In this document: piece after piece, positions 1 through 8,227 of the stretch
Position numbering within the stretch: position 1 is the first letter of the stretch
How the letters are laid out: every line of letters starts with the position of its first letter
From: Amycolatopsis suaedae
GTDB taxonomy: Bacteria; Actinomycetota; Actinomycetes; Mycobacteriales; Pseudonocardiaceae
DNA length: 64,000 nucleotides
Direction: 5' to 3'
Assembly (NCBI RefSeq): GCF_004214935.1
Contig: NZ_SFCC01000008.1
Coordinates: 186,001-250,000, forward strand
Program-made: the position numbers and the translations under genes
Notes under the pieces: generated by a model
What the model was told of the DNA's origin: nothing
Databases searched by the model: none
The model's input: only the letters and a program-made list of their open reading frames with translations

Positions 1-1
1 C

Positions 2-607
2 GTGTCCAGGGACAAGATCATGGTGACCCCGCTCGGCGTCGACCCGGCCTGGTTCACCGCGCGGCCGCTGCCCGAGGAGCAACGTCAGGCACTCGGCCTT
101 CCCGCGGAGTACCTGCTGTTCGTCGGCGCCGCCGGGCCACGCAAGGGGCTGACCTGGCTGTCCCGCGCCCACGCGGCCGCACCGGACCTGCCGCCGCTGG
201 TGTTCACCGGGCCCGGCCGGTTCACCACCTCGGAACGCGCTCTGCACACCGGCTACCTGCCGCCGGTCGACCTGCGCGCGGTGGTCGCCGGAGCCTCGGC
301 ACTGGTGCTGCCGTCCCGCGACGAGGGCTTCGGGCTGCCGGTGCTGGAGGCCATGGCCTGCGACGTCCCGGTGGTGTGCACCGACATCCCGGCGCTGCGC
401 GAGGTGTCCGGCGGTTTCGCCGAGCTGGTGCCGCGCGACGACGTGGACGCACTCGTGACGGCGCTGCGGGCCGCGGTGTCGGATCCGCACGCCGCCTCGA
501 CGCTGGCACAGCGGCGGGCGCACGCCGCCGGGTTCACCTGGCGGCGCTGCGCGGAGCTGACTGTGCAGGCCTACCGCACCGCGGCGGAGCGCAGGGCCTC
601 GAAGTAG
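2..607 (+). CDS. Glycosyltransferase family 4, C-terminal part (cut by window edge)
   Basis: The visible 201 residues are the nucleotide-sugar-binding C-terminal Rossmann half of a GT-B, GT4-type glycosyltransferase. It shows the loop FVGAAGPRKGL and the E-x7-E signature EGFGLPVLE, followed by ACDVPVVCTDIPALREV. The acceptor-binding N-terminal half lies outside the window, so the GTG at base 2 is only the first visible in-frame start codon. It converges on rmlD with a 37-bp 3' overlap. The adjacent rhamnose genes suggest cell-wall or surface polysaccharide synthesis; the donor sugar cannot be read from the sequence. Confidence 0.85.
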   Translation: MSRDKIMVTPLGVDPAWFTARPLPEEQRQALGLPAEYLLFVGAAGPRKGLTWLSRAHAAAPDLPPLVFTGPGRFTTSERALHTGYLPPVDLRAVVAGASALVLPSRDEGFGLPVLEAMACDVPVVCTDIPALREVSGGFAELVPRDDVDALVTALRAAVSDPHAASTLAQRRAHAAGFTWRRCAELTVQAYRTAAERRASK

Positions 608-1500
608 GCGGTCAGCGCCTCGTCCCAGTCGCGCAGCGGGGCGAGCCCAGCCGCACGCCAGGCGTCGGCGGACAGCACCGAGTAGGCCGGCCGCTCGACC
701 GGGCTGGGAAACTCGGCCGACGTGCACGGCCGTACCCGCTCGGGGTCGGCGCCGAGGTGGCCGAAGATGGCCCTGGCGAAGCCGAACCAGGTCGTTTCGC
801 CGCCCCCGGTGCAGTGCAGGACCCGCTGCCGCGGTCCCTGCCCGGCCGCGATGGCGCGGGCCAGTTCCAGCAGCCCGGCGGCGAGGTCGGCGGACCAGGT
901 CGGCGCGCCGCGCTGGTCGTCCACTACGGACAGGGTGTCGCGTTCGGACTCCAGGCGCATCATGGTGCGGACGAAGTTCTTGCCGGTCAGCCCGTACACC
1001 CACCCGGTACGCACGATCCACGCCGAGGCGCCGGAACCGAGCACGGCGTCCTCACCGGCGGCCTTGGTGCGGCCGTAGGCACTGCGGGGGCCTAGCGGGT
1101 CGTCCGGCTGGTACGGCCGGTCGGCGTCGCCGGGAAACACGTAGTCGGTGGAGACGTGGACGAGCGGCACGCGCCGCGAGGAGCAGGCCGCGGCCAGGAC
1201 CCGAGGGCCGTCGGCGTTCACCGCGAACGCCCGCTCCTCGTCGGACTCCGCCGCGTCGACCGCGGTGTAGGCGGCGGCGTTGATCACCACCGCCCGCGAG
1301 CCCGACGCCTGGGCCTCGTCCGCGAGCGCGGACACGGCCTCGATCACCGAGCCGGCGCTGGTGATGTCCAGCTCGGCCGACCCCGCCGCCCGCACCGAGA
1401 CGGTGTCGGACGCGAGCGCAGCGAGGTCGGTGCCGAGCTGACCGGTGCCTCCCGGCACCAGCAGGCAAAGCTTGTCGCCCAAGGAGTCACTTGCTCCCAA
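571..1500 (-). CDS. rmlD: dTDP-4-dehydrorhamnose reductase
   Basis: NAD(P)H-dependent reduction of dTDP-4-keto-L-rhamnose, the last step of dTDP-L-rhamnose synthesis. The protein has about 309 residues, normal for the family. The nucleotide-binding motif is GGTGQLG near residue 18, followed by NAAAYTAVDAAE, the STDYVF strand and the YGRTKAAGE catalytic Tyr/Lys motif. Its start overlaps the end of rmlB by 14 bp, so the two are translationally coupled in the order rmlB-rmlD. The first codon is TTG and has no clear ribosome site, so the exact N-terminus is uncertain. rmlD beside an LCP gene matches mycobacterial Rv3266c/Rv3267. Confidence 0.93.
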   Translation of the reverse strand: MGASDSLGDKLCLLVPGGTGQLGTDLAALASDTVSVRAAGSAELDITSAGSVIEAVSALADEAQASGSRAVVINAAAYTAVDAAESDEERAFAVNADGPRVLAAACSSRRVPLVHVSTDYVFPGDADRPYQPDDPLGPRSAYGRTKAAGEDAVLGSGASAWIVRTGWVYGLTGKNFVRTMMRLESERDTLSVVDDQRGAPTWSADLAAGLLELARAIAAGQGPRQRVLHCTGGGETTWFGFARAIFGHLGADPERVRPCTSAEFPSPVERPAYSVLSADAWRAAGLAPLRDWDEALTAYFEALRSAAVR

Positions 1501-2479
1501 CGGCCGCGCGGGCCTTCAGGGGCTCCCACCACGCGCGGTTGTCGGCGTACCAGCGGACGGTGTCGGCGAGCCCGGTGTCGAACGGGACCCGCGGAGCGTA
1601 ACCCAGCTCACTGCTGATCTTGCCGATGTCCACCGAGTACCGGCGGTCGTGGCCCTTGCGGTCCTCGACCGGGACGACCCGCTCCCAGCCGACGCCCGCG
1701 GCCTCCAGCAGCAGCTTGGTCAGCTCCTTGTTGGTCAGCTCGGTGCCGCCGCCGATGTTGTAGATCTCGCCCGGACGGCCACCGTCGACCACCAGCTGGA
1801 TGCCGTGGCAGTGGTCGTCGACGTGCAGCCAGTCGCGGATGTTGAGGCCGTCGCCGTAGAGCGGGACCGTGCCGCCGTCGAGCAGGTTGGTGACGAACAA
1901 CGGGATGACCTTCTCCGGGAACTGGTACGGCCCGTAGTTGTTGGAGCACCGGGTGACGCACACGTTCATGCCGTGTGTGCGGTGGAACGCCCTGGCGATC
2001 AGGTCACCGGACGCCTTGGACGCCGAGTACGGCGAGTTGGGCTCGAGGATGTGGTCCTCGGTCCACGAACCGGTCTCGATGGAGCCGTACACCTCGTCGG
2101 TGGAGACCTGCACGAACTTGCCGACCCCGGCGTCCAGTGCCGCCTGCAGCAGCGTCTGGGTGCCCAGCACGTTGGTGAGCACGAAGTCGGCCGACCCGAG
2201 GATCGAGCGGTCCACATGCGACTCGGCGGCGAAGTGCACCACCAGGTCGGTGCCCGTCATCAGCTCGCTGACCAGACCGGCGTCGCAGATGTCGCCCTGG
2301 ACGAACCGCAGCCGCGGATTGTCGGCGACCGGGGCGAGGTTGGCCTCGCAGCCGGCGTAGGTCAGTTTGTCCAGGACGACGATCTCGGCGTCGGCGAGGG
2401 ACTCGTATTCACCCGACAGTGCCTGCCGGACGTAGTGGGACCCGATGAAGCCCGCACCCCCAGTGACGAGCGCCCGCAT
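1487..2479 (-). CDS. rmlB: dTDP-glucose 4,6-dehydratase
   Basis: Extended short-chain dehydrogenase that converts dTDP-glucose to dTDP-4-keto-6-deoxyglucose. The Rossmann motif GGAGFIGSHYVR is at the N-terminus. The active-site STDEVYG is present, followed by the YSASKA catalytic Tyr-x3-Lys and the NNYGPYQFPEKVIPLF signature. I place the start at the ATG at 2479 because GGAAGGGG lies a few bases upstream; a longer frame adds 11 residues that are unlike the family. It forms an operon with rmlD. rmlA and rmlC are not in the window. Confidence 0.95.
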   Translation of the reverse strand: MRALVTGGAGFIGSHYVRQALSGEYESLADAEIVVLDKLTYAGCEANLAPVADNPRLRFVQGDICDAGLVSELMTGTDLVVHFAAESHVDRSILGSADFVLTNVLGTQTLLQAALDAGVGKFVQVSTDEVYGSIETGSWTEDHILEPNSPYSASKASGDLIARAFHRTHGMNVCVTRCSNNYGPYQFPEKVIPLFVTNLLDGGTVPLYGDGLNIRDWLHVDDHCHGIQLVVDGGRPGEIYNIGGGTELTNKELTKLLLEAAGVGWERVVPVEDRKGHDRRYSVDIGKISSELGYAPRVPFDTGLADTVRWYADNRAWWEPLKARAAVGSK

Positions 2480-2680
2480 GCCATACCCCTTCCGTAGCTG
2501 CCCTGCTCCCACGCTTTCAGGGGCAGTCTGCCACGGGAGCGGGTGGAATCCGGCAGGTCGAAAGCAGCGAATCGAGCAGTCGGATGACCACGAACGGTTA
2601 TCTCCGGTCCCCTGGCAACCTCACCCATCCTACGTACGTCACACACAAGGATCAGTAGAGTGGATGGACACGGCAGGGGG

Positions 2681-2701
2681 CCGGTGACGCGGGGTCACCG
2701 G
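2681..2701. promoter_or_regulatory. Palindrome in the rmlB-LCP divergent intergenic region
   Basis: CCGGTGAC and GTCACCGG form a perfect 8-bp inverted repeat around a 5-bp centre, 33 bp before the LCP start. It could be an operator or a 5' UTR hairpin. The rest of this 254-bp divergent region (2480-2733) must hold both promoters. TAGAGT at 2656-2661 is a possible -10 toward the LCP gene, but no convincing -35 is visible. Confidence 0.35.
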
Positions 2702-2733
2702 ATGCTGGTGTGTCGGGCTGGGAGGAGCGCGTG

Positions 2734-4290
2734 GTGACCGCTGGGCCGCCGCGTCCATATGACGAGGCTTTCGACGCCGGGAGCCGGCGCAGACACAGCC
2801 TCCCGGCGACCGTCGCGTTACGGGTGACCCAGACCGTGATCGCCATCGCGTCCGTCGTGGTGCTCGCCGCGGCCTGGTACGGCTGGCAGGTCATCGGCGA
2901 CCCGAACCAGGGCCTGGCCACCACCAACGTCTTCGACGGCGGCGGCCTGCAGAAGAAGCCGCTCGACGGCGCCGTCGACATCCTGCTGGTCGGCCAGGAC
3001 AGCCGGACCGACAACGAGGGCAACCCGCTGCCGCCGGAGATCCTCGCCGAGCTGCACGGCGGCAAGGCCGACGGCGAGCGGCAGACCGACACGATGATCC
3101 TCGTGCACATCCCGCAGAACGGTGAGCGGGCGGTCGCCATCTCGTTCCCCAGGGACACGCTCGTCGAACTGGCAGGCGGCTACGGCAAGCACAAGCTCAA
3201 CAGCGCGTTCGTCTACGCCTACAACGACACCTTCGGCACGCTGACCGGCCAGGGCACCGACATCAAGGCCGCCGACGCGCAGGCGAAGATCGCGGGCCGC
3301 AAGAACCTCATCGCCACCATCGAGAACCTGCTCGGCAAGCCGAAGCTGATCGACCGCTACGCCGAGGTGAACCTGTTCAGCTTCGCCGAGGTCACCAAGG
3401 CGATGGGCGGCGTCGAGGTGTGCCTGAAGGCGCCGGTCAAGGAGTGGCGTTCCGGTGTCGACCTGCCCGCGGGCCCGCAGCTCATCGAGGGCAAGCAGGC
3501 ACTGTCGTTCGTGCGGCAGCGGTACGACCTGCCCAACAGCGACCTGGACCGCATCGCCCGGCAGCAGGCGTTCCTGTCCGGCCTGGCCCGCAAGGTGCTC
3601 TCCCCCGACGTGCTGATGAACCCGGTCCGCATCGCCGACGTGATCAACGCGGTGAAGAAGTCCGTGGTGCTCTCCGAGGGGTGGGACCTGATGGAGTTCG
3701 CCGAGCAGATGCGTGGCCTGACCGGCGGCAAGGTCGAGTTCCGCACGATCCCGATCGTCGGCGACGCCAAGTTCGGCGGCGCGGACGTCCTCAAGATCGA
3801 CGAGCAGCAGGTCCGGACGTTCTTCGAGCGGATGGCCGGCGACGGTGCCGCCGCCCCCGGTGGTCCGCAGCCGCCCGCCGCCGGGATCCCCGGCGCGGAC
3901 GCGGTCACGGTCGACGTGATCAACGCGACCGGCCGCTCGGCCACCGGCACCGAGGTGCGGGATCTGGTGCGCGGCAAGGGATTCCGCGACGGTTCGGACA
4001 CCTCGCTGAACCGCAGGCAGACCACGGTGATCCGCTACGCGCCGTCCGAAGCGGCCAACGCCGAGCTGCTGAAGCAGGCGCTGGGCGGGCAGTACCAGTT
4101 CGAGCCGGACCGCAACGTGCCCAAGGGCCACGTTCGGGTGTTGTTGGGGGCCGACTACAAGCCGCCCGCCGCCCCGCCGGCGTCGTCGCAGGCCGCCCCG
4201 CCGCCGTCGCAGCCACCGGCCCAGCAGGTCACCGAGCCTCCGGCGGCCGACCAGCCCATCACCGCAGGTGGGGTGCCCTGCGTCAACTGA
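2734..4290 (+). CDS. LCP (LytR-CpsA-Psr) family cell-wall ligase with LytR_C domain
   Basis: Membrane-anchored phosphotransferase of the family that attaches glycopolymers (arabinogalactan or teichoic-acid types) to peptidoglycan. A short cytoplasmic N-terminus precedes one transmembrane helix (VIAIASVVVLAAAWYG). The extracytoplasmic LCP domain follows, with DILLVGQDSRTD, TMILVHIP, ISFPRDTLVEL, GGVEVCL, LSFVRQR and DLDRIARQQ; the Arg/Asp residues that bind pyrophosphate lipid are kept. A LytR_C domain (DAVTVDVINATGRS onward) and a Pro/Gln-rich tail end it. GGAGGAG at 2721-2727 favours GTG 2734, although GTG 2731 and 2710 are in frame. It corresponds in position to M. tuberculosis Rv3267. Confidence 0.92.
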   Translation: MTAGPPRPYDEAFDAGSRRRHSLPATVALRVTQTVIAIASVVVLAAAWYGWQVIGDPNQGLATTNVFDGGGLQKKPLDGAVDILLVGQDSRTDNEGNPLPPEILAELHGGKADGERQTDTMILVHIPQNGERAVAISFPRDTLVELAGGYGKHKLNSAFVYAYNDTFGTLTGQGTDIKAADAQAKIAGRKNLIATIENLLGKPKLIDRYAEVNLFSFAEVTKAMGGVEVCLKAPVKEWRSGVDLPAGPQLIEGKQALSFVRQRYDLPNSDLDRIARQQAFLSGLARKVLSPDVLMNPVRIADVINAVKKSVVLSEGWDLMEFAEQMRGLTGGKVEFRTIPIVGDAKFGGADVLKIDEQQVRTFFERMAGDGAAAPGGPQPPAAGIPGADAVTVDVINATGRSATGTEVRDLVRGKGFRDGSDTSLNRRQTTVIRYAPSEAANAELLKQALGGQYQFEPDRNVPKGHVRVLLGADYKPPAAPPASSQAAPPPSQPPAQQVTEPPAADQPITAGGVPCVN

Positions 4291-4355
4291 GAGTCGGAGT
4301 GGTGCCTTAGCCTGAGGGGGCAGGCGAGAGTGGGTTGCAGGGGGAGGTGACCGGG

Positions 4356-5618
4356 GTGAGCGACGACGAGGAGACTGTCCCGCCGGAGCGGGACAAGAGC
4401 AGCACGGCCGGCGCCGAGAAGCGGCCGAAACCGACGCCGTATCCGCGGTCGCTCCCGCAGCCGTCCAAGCCCGCCCCCGCGCCGGAGCCGCCGCCGCGCC
4501 GCAAGCGGTCGCGCGTGCGGGGTGCGGCGAAGGCCGTCGTGGCGCTGGTGTCGGTGGCCGCGCTGGCCGCCACCGGCTACGCCTACGTGCGCATCAACGA
4601 CGTCCGGGACAACGTCCAGACCACTCCGTCGCTGCAGGAGCAGAACGACCCGGCGGCCCCGCCCGCCGACGACGGCGCCACCGACATCCTGCTGGTCGGC
4701 GCCGACTCGCGGACCGACCAGCAGGGCAACCAGCTGCCGCTGGACCTGCTCAAGCGGCTGCGGACGGAGGCGGTGGCCGGGGTCAACACCGACACCCTGA
4801 TCGTGCTGCGCATCCCGAAGGACGGCAGCAAGCCGTCGGCGGTGTCCATTCCGCGCGACACCTGGGTGGACATTCCGGAGCGCGGCAAGGGGAAGATCAA
4901 CTCGGCGTTCGGCGTCGCCAAGGAGAAGGCGGCCCAGAGCCTGCGGGGCAAGCGGGACGACGCCGCGGTGGAGCGCGAGTCCGACCAGGCGGGCCGGGCC
5001 GTGCTGGTGAAGACCGTGCAGGACTTCACCCAGATCCGGCTGGACCACTACGCCGAGATCGGGCTGCTCGGGTTCTACCTGCTCACCGAGGCCCTCGGCG
5101 GGGTCAAGGTGTGCCTCAAGCACGCCACCGAGGACAAGGACTCCGGTGCCAGCTTCCGCAAGGGCGTGCAGGTGGTGTCCGGCGGCGAGGCGCTGTCGTT
5201 CGTGCGGCAGCGCAAGAACCTGCCCGGTGGCGACCTGGGGCGGATCGTGCGGCAGCAGGCGTTCCTGTCCTCGGCGCTGAAGCAGGTGCTGTCCGCCGGC
5301 ACGCTGGCCGACCCGAGGGAGCTGACCGAGCTGACCGACGTCGTGCGCCGGTCGCTGGTGCTCGATCCCGACCTGGACCTGCTCGAGTTCGCCCAGCAGG
5401 CCCGTTCGCTGGCGGGCGGCAACGTGAACTTCGTGACGATCCCGGTGGTCGCCGTCGGGGCACGTAGTGACGACGGGCAGAGCATCATCGAGGTGGACCT
5501 GCCCGCCGTGCGCCAGTTCGTGGCGGGCCTGGCCGGGCGGGGCGCGCCCACGGCCGGTGGCGGTGCCGCCGCGGGGAGCGCGCAGGCGTCGCAGGATGGC
5601 GTCACCTGTGTTGATTAA
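4356..5618 (+). CDS. LCP (LytR-CpsA-Psr) family protein, second paralogue
   Basis: A second LCP ligase only 65 bp after the first, probably in the same operon. It has a charged, Pro-rich cytoplasmic tail of about 60 residues, a transmembrane helix (AVVALVSVAALAATGYAYV), then the LCP core: DILLVGADSRTDQQGN, TLIVLRIPKDG, VSIPRDTWVDIP, GGVKVCLKHA, LSFVRQRKNLPGGDLGRIVRQQ. Unlike its neighbour it has no LytR_C domain and stops soon after the LCP fold. The GTG at 4356 is chosen because GGGGAGG lies 8 nt upstream. Tandem LCP genes suggest two polymers or partly redundant ligases. Confidence 0.92.
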   Translation: MSDDEETVPPERDKSSTAGAEKRPKPTPYPRSLPQPSKPAPAPEPPPRRKRSRVRGAAKAVVALVSVAALAATGYAYVRINDVRDNVQTTPSLQEQNDPAAPPADDGATDILLVGADSRTDQQGNQLPLDLLKRLRTEAVAGVNTDTLIVLRIPKDGSKPSAVSIPRDTWVDIPERGKGKINSAFGVAKEKAAQSLRGKRDDAAVERESDQAGRAVLVKTVQDFTQIRLDHYAEIGLLGFYLLTEALGGVKVCLKHATEDKDSGASFRKGVQVVSGGEALSFVRQRKNLPGGDLGRIVRQQAFLSSALKQVLSAGTLADPRELTELTDVVRRSLVLDPDLDLLEFAQQARSLAGGNVNFVTIPVVAVGARSDDGQSIIEVDLPAVRQFVAGLAGRGAPTAGGGAAAGSAQASQDGVTCVD

Positions 5619-5627
5619 GGTGGGAGC

Positions 5628-6311
5628 GTGTCTCTCACCGAGCAGTTGCTGCGCCCGTTGCTGGCCCGGTCCGCGGCCAAGCCGCTGATCACCCACTACG
5701 ACGACGCCGCGGGTACCCGGGTCGAGCTGTCGGTCGCCACGCTGGCGAACTGGGCGGCCAAGACGGCGAACTGGCTGGTCGACGAGGCCGACGTGGAACC
5801 GGGCGACCCGGTGTCGGTCGCGCTGCCCGCGCACTGGCAGACGGCCGGTGTGCTGCTGGGCGCGTGGTGGTGCGGTGCGACGGTCGTCGAATCCGGTGGC
5901 CGGGTGGCGTTCGTCGACCCCTCCGGTGAGGCCTCGGCGGAGATCACGGCGGTGGTGTCGCTGGACCCGATGGGCCGGGGCCTGTCCGCCGATCCCGGCG
6001 AGGGCCGGGTCGACTTCCTCTCCGACGCCCGCCTGGCCGGTGACGACTTCGTGGCACTGTCGCCCGTTCCCGGCTCGACGCCCGCCCTCGGCTCGTCCAC
6101 TGTGGACGAGACACTGGAGCGGGCCCGGGCAGCAGCTGTGCCGCCCGGGGCCCGCGTACTGTCCACACTGGAGTGGACGGTGCCCGACGGTGTCCTGGCC
6201 GGTTTCCTGGCCCCGCTGGCCGCCGGCGCGTCGCTGGTGCAGGTCAGCAATGCCGACCCGGCGAAGCTGGCGGACAAGGAGAACACCGAGCGGACTGTGT
6301 TGAGGCTCTAG
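5628..6311 (+). CDS. TIGR03089 family protein (truncated acyl-adenylate-like fold)
   Basis: A 227-residue actinobacterial protein of the TIGR03089 family. It resembles the N-terminal part of AMP-binding enzymes (HYDDAAGTRVELSVATLANWAAKTANWL, then PGDPVSVALPAHWQTAGVLLGAWWCGA) but has neither the adenylate P-loop nor a C-terminal domain, so it is unlikely to activate acids by itself. It starts 9 bp after the LCP gene, consistent with co-transcription, as in the mycobacterial Rv3267-Rv3268 pair. Its function is unknown. Its 3' end overlaps the convergent DoxX gene by 4 bp. Confidence 0.85.
   Translation: MSLTEQLLRPLLARSAAKPLITHYDDAAGTRVELSVATLANWAAKTANWLVDEADVEPGDPVSVALPAHWQTAGVLLGAWWCGATVVESGGRVAFVDPSGEASAEITAVVSLDPMGRGLSADPGEGRVDFLSDARLAGDDFVALSPVPGSTPALGSSTVDETLERARAAAVPPGARVLSTLEWTVPDGVLAGFLAPLAAGASLVQVSNADPAKLADKENTERTVLRL
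6093..6111. repeat. Palindromic word CTCGTCCACTGTGGACGAG, member of an over-represented set
   Basis: A perfect 9-bp-arm palindrome around one base, inside the TIGR03089 gene. Its core TCCAC(A/T)GTGGA occurs exactly at 6096, 33185, 38067, 45410 and 56967. Near matches lie at 13576, 35621, 47186 and 52711. All are in coding sequence, on both strands and in unrelated genes, and they use the rare codons ACT or AGT where neighbouring genes use ACC or AGC. This suggests selection on DNA rather than protein. Confidence 0.55.
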
Positions 6312-6730
6312 ACCGGCTGGGTCTCGCGCTCCTTCTTGCGTCCGAACAGGACGTGGTCCAGCGCCAGCCTGCCCCCGTTGAAGCCCAGCGCGAGCCCGGC
6401 CGCGGCGAGGACCAGGATCAGTTCGTAGCCACCCTGCCCGGTCAGTCCGTTCTCCAGATGCACCCCGAAGATCGCGCCGACGCCGATGACGACGTAACCC
6501 AGCCCCACCAGCGGGAGCGCGAGCCCGAGAATGAACGCGACCGAACCGACGATCTCCACCGCGATGGTGAAAATGGCGGCGATGGTGGGCAGCGGGATGC
6601 CCATGGTCTCGAAGCCGTTCGCGGTGGCGTCGACACCGTTGTTCCACTTCTGCAGGCCGTGCGCGAGAAACACCACGGCGACACCGATCCGGCCGACCAG
6701 CGCGGCGACGTCCTGAACGCGACCAAACAT
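6308..6730 (-). CDS. DoxX family membrane protein
   Basis: A 140-residue protein with four predicted transmembrane helices. The DoxX signature begins at the N-terminus (ALVGRIGVAVVFLAHGLQKW), and GFETMGIPLPTIAAIFTIAVEIVGS continues the fold. The family is linked to redox and detoxification complexes in the membrane, but substrates vary. The ATG at 6730 has an AGGAG site about 8 nt upstream. Its upstream region holds three phased direct repeats and a DasR-type palindrome that may control it. Confidence 0.88.
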   Translation of the reverse strand: MFGRVQDVAALVGRIGVAVVFLAHGLQKWNNGVDATANGFETMGIPLPTIAAIFTIAVEIVGSVAFILGLALPLVGLGYVVIGVGAIFGVHLENGLTGQGGYELILVLAAAGLALGFNGGRLALDHVLFGRKKERETQPV

Positions 6731-6803
6731 GTGAACCCACTCCTGGTTGCTAAATGTTCAACTGGGACGGACCTTAGTGAGCGGGCGACGGCCACGGCGG
6801 GTT

Positions 6804-6836
6804 CGACAGGAAACCGACAGGAACGCGACAGGACTT
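6804..6836. promoter_or_regulatory. Three 11-bp-phased direct repeats of CGACAGGA
   Basis: CGACAGGA starts at 6804, 6815 and 6826, exactly one helical turn apart. They lie 74-106 bp upstream of the DoxX start and read as TCCTGTCG on its strand. Direct repeats with 11-bp spacing are the usual binding pattern of OmpR/PhoP-type and SARP-type regulators. Which regulator binds here is unknown. Confidence 0.45.
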
Positions 6837-6852
6837 CGCAAGGTTGGCCTAC

Positions 6853-6866
6853 GTGGTCTAGACCAC
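6853..6866. promoter_or_regulatory. DasR-type (dre) palindrome
   Basis: GTGGTCTAGACCAC is a perfect 14-bp palindrome identical to the core of the dre site bound by the GntR-family N-acetylglucosamine regulator DasR in Streptomyces. It lies between DoxX and the DUF222 gene, with no amino-sugar gene nearby. Two direct copies of TACCGGGT follow at 6882 and 6894 and could be a separate site. Confidence 0.55.
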
Positions 6867-6981
6867 AAGTGTGAGTGGTGGTACCGGGTTACATACCGGG
6901 TGCCGCTCGTCGTGTCTCAACCCGTCGTTGAGGCTTGTCCGTTTCGCGCGCGACCACGTGTCGCTCAATCGTGTGATTTTT

Positions 6982-7004
6982 TCGAACGTGTGTTCGTATA
7001 GAAT
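6982..7004 (+). promoter_or_regulatory. LexA/SOS box overlapping a leaderless promoter
   Basis: TCGAACGTGTGTTCGT (6982-6997) matches the actinobacterial LexA box TCGAAC-N4-GTTCGA in all but the last base. It sits against a TAGAAT -10 at 6999-7004, six bases before the GTG at 7011, so the transcript would start at or next to the start codon. LexA bound here would block polymerase. The sequence predicts SOS induction of the DUF222-HNH gene. Confidence 0.7.
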
Positions 7005-7010
7005 GGTGAC

Positions 7011-8219
7011 GTGTTCGCTGAGACTGGTACCCGGTCGTGGCGGCTGTCCGATCAGGAGGTAGCCGCCGTGATCCAGCGTGGCCAGGAGAAGCTGGCCGCG
7101 GCCGCGGCGCAGGTGCTGGAAGGTCTGGCGGAGTTGAGTGCGCGGGGTGCCGATCTGGGGTTCCGGGATCTGGCGGCGTTTCAGGTGGACAACCTGAACG
7201 TCTCACCCCGGCAGGCGAAGCAGCGGGTGGAGCTGGCCGAGGCGTTGTTCCGCGGCGACCTGGCGGGTCCGGCCGAGCTGGCCGCGACCGGCGCGGCCCT
7301 GGTGGCGGGTGAGATCTCCCCGGAACACGCGGCCGAGATCCACCGGGCGATCACCGCGCTGCCGGTGGCCGCGCGGGCGGGATTCGAGGACATCCTGCTG
7401 GACCTGGCCCGCACCGCACCCCCGACCGCGGTCCGCAAGGCCGGTGCCCACATCAAGGCCACACTCGATCAGGACGGCCCGCCGCCCGACGAGGACGCCG
7501 AGGTGACTCCGAGACGGGAGTTCCGCTCCATGGTGGACCGGCGGGGCCGGTACCGTTTCGCCGGGGTCCTCGACCCGGAAACCGGCGCCACGCTGGACGG
7601 GTTGTTCGATGTGCTGGCCAAACCACACCCCGCCGAGGAAGGCGTGCCCGATCTCCGGGATCAGGCGGAGCGGAAGGGTGACGCGCTGGCCGAGATCGTC
7701 GACCTGGTCGCCCGCACCGAAGACCTGCACACCCAAGCCGGTGAACGCGCCGTCGTCACCGTGACGGTGACACTGGAGGACTTGGAACGCCGCGCCGGAG
7801 CGGCACTCGACGGCGCCGGGTACCTGAGCGCGTCGGCGCTGTCCCGGTTGTGCTGCGAGGCCAAGCTCGTTCCGGCGGTGTTCGGCTCCGACGGCGAGGT
7901 CCTGCACCTGGGCCGCGAGGCCCGCCTGGCCACCAAAGCCCAGCGCCGCGCCCTCGCCCTGCGCGACCGTGGCTGCGCGTTCCCCGGCTGTACCCGCAAA
8001 CCCCGCTGGTGCGTCGTCCACCACGTCCGCGAATGGCAACACGGCGGACGAACCAATGTGGACGAAATGGTGCTCCTCTGCGGACGCCACCACCGCGTCA
8101 TCCACCACACCGACTGGACCGTCACCATGGTCGACGGCAAACCCCGGTTCCACCCACCCGCCTGGCTGGCCAGGCGCCGAAGACCCGCAACCAACCTGTT
8201 CCACCGCATCCCCGCCTGA
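7011..8219 (+). CDS. DUF222 / HNH endonuclease (13E12-repeat type)
   Basis: A 402-residue protein with an alpha-helical DUF222 domain over about residues 1-290 and a C-terminal HNH nuclease domain. The HNH part reads RDRGCAFPGC, then VVHHVREWQHGG, then NVDEMVLLCGRHHRVIHH, giving paired cysteines, the HH of the active site and the closing C-x2-HH. The family is the multi-copy 13E12-repeat group of actinobacteria, of uncertain role, sometimes under LexA control in mycobacteria. The preceding LexA box and TAGAAT -10 support a DNA-damage-inducible, leaderless gene. Confidence 0.9.
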   Translation: MFAETGTRSWRLSDQEVAAVIQRGQEKLAAAAAQVLEGLAELSARGADLGFRDLAAFQVDNLNVSPRQAKQRVELAEALFRGDLAGPAELAATGAALVAGEISPEHAAEIHRAITALPVAARAGFEDILLDLARTAPPTAVRKAGAHIKATLDQDGPPPDEDAEVTPRREFRSMVDRRGRYRFAGVLDPETGATLDGLFDVLAKPHPAEEGVPDLRDQAERKGDALAEIVDLVARTEDLHTQAGERAVVTVTVTLEDLERRAGAALDGAGYLSASALSRLCCEAKLVPAVFGSDGEVLHLGREARLATKAQRRALALRDRGCAFPGCTRKPRWCVVHHVREWQHGGRTNVDEMVLLCGRHHRVIHHTDWTVTMVDGKPRFHPPAWLARRRRPATNLFHRIPA

Positions 8220-8227
8220 AGCGGCGC

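Noticed and set aside
1..2479. Secondary-metabolite sugar cluster
   Set aside because: rmlB/rmlD with LCP genes is the standard cell-wall rhamnose context of actinobacteria, and no aminotransferase, epimerase or PKS/NRPS gene is present.
4155..6740. An 861-codon open frame on the minus strand opposite the LCP genes
   Set aside because: It is antisense to two clear LCP genes and TIGR03089, its product is an Arg/Gly/His-rich low-complexity string with no domain, and such frames are expected in high-GC DNA.
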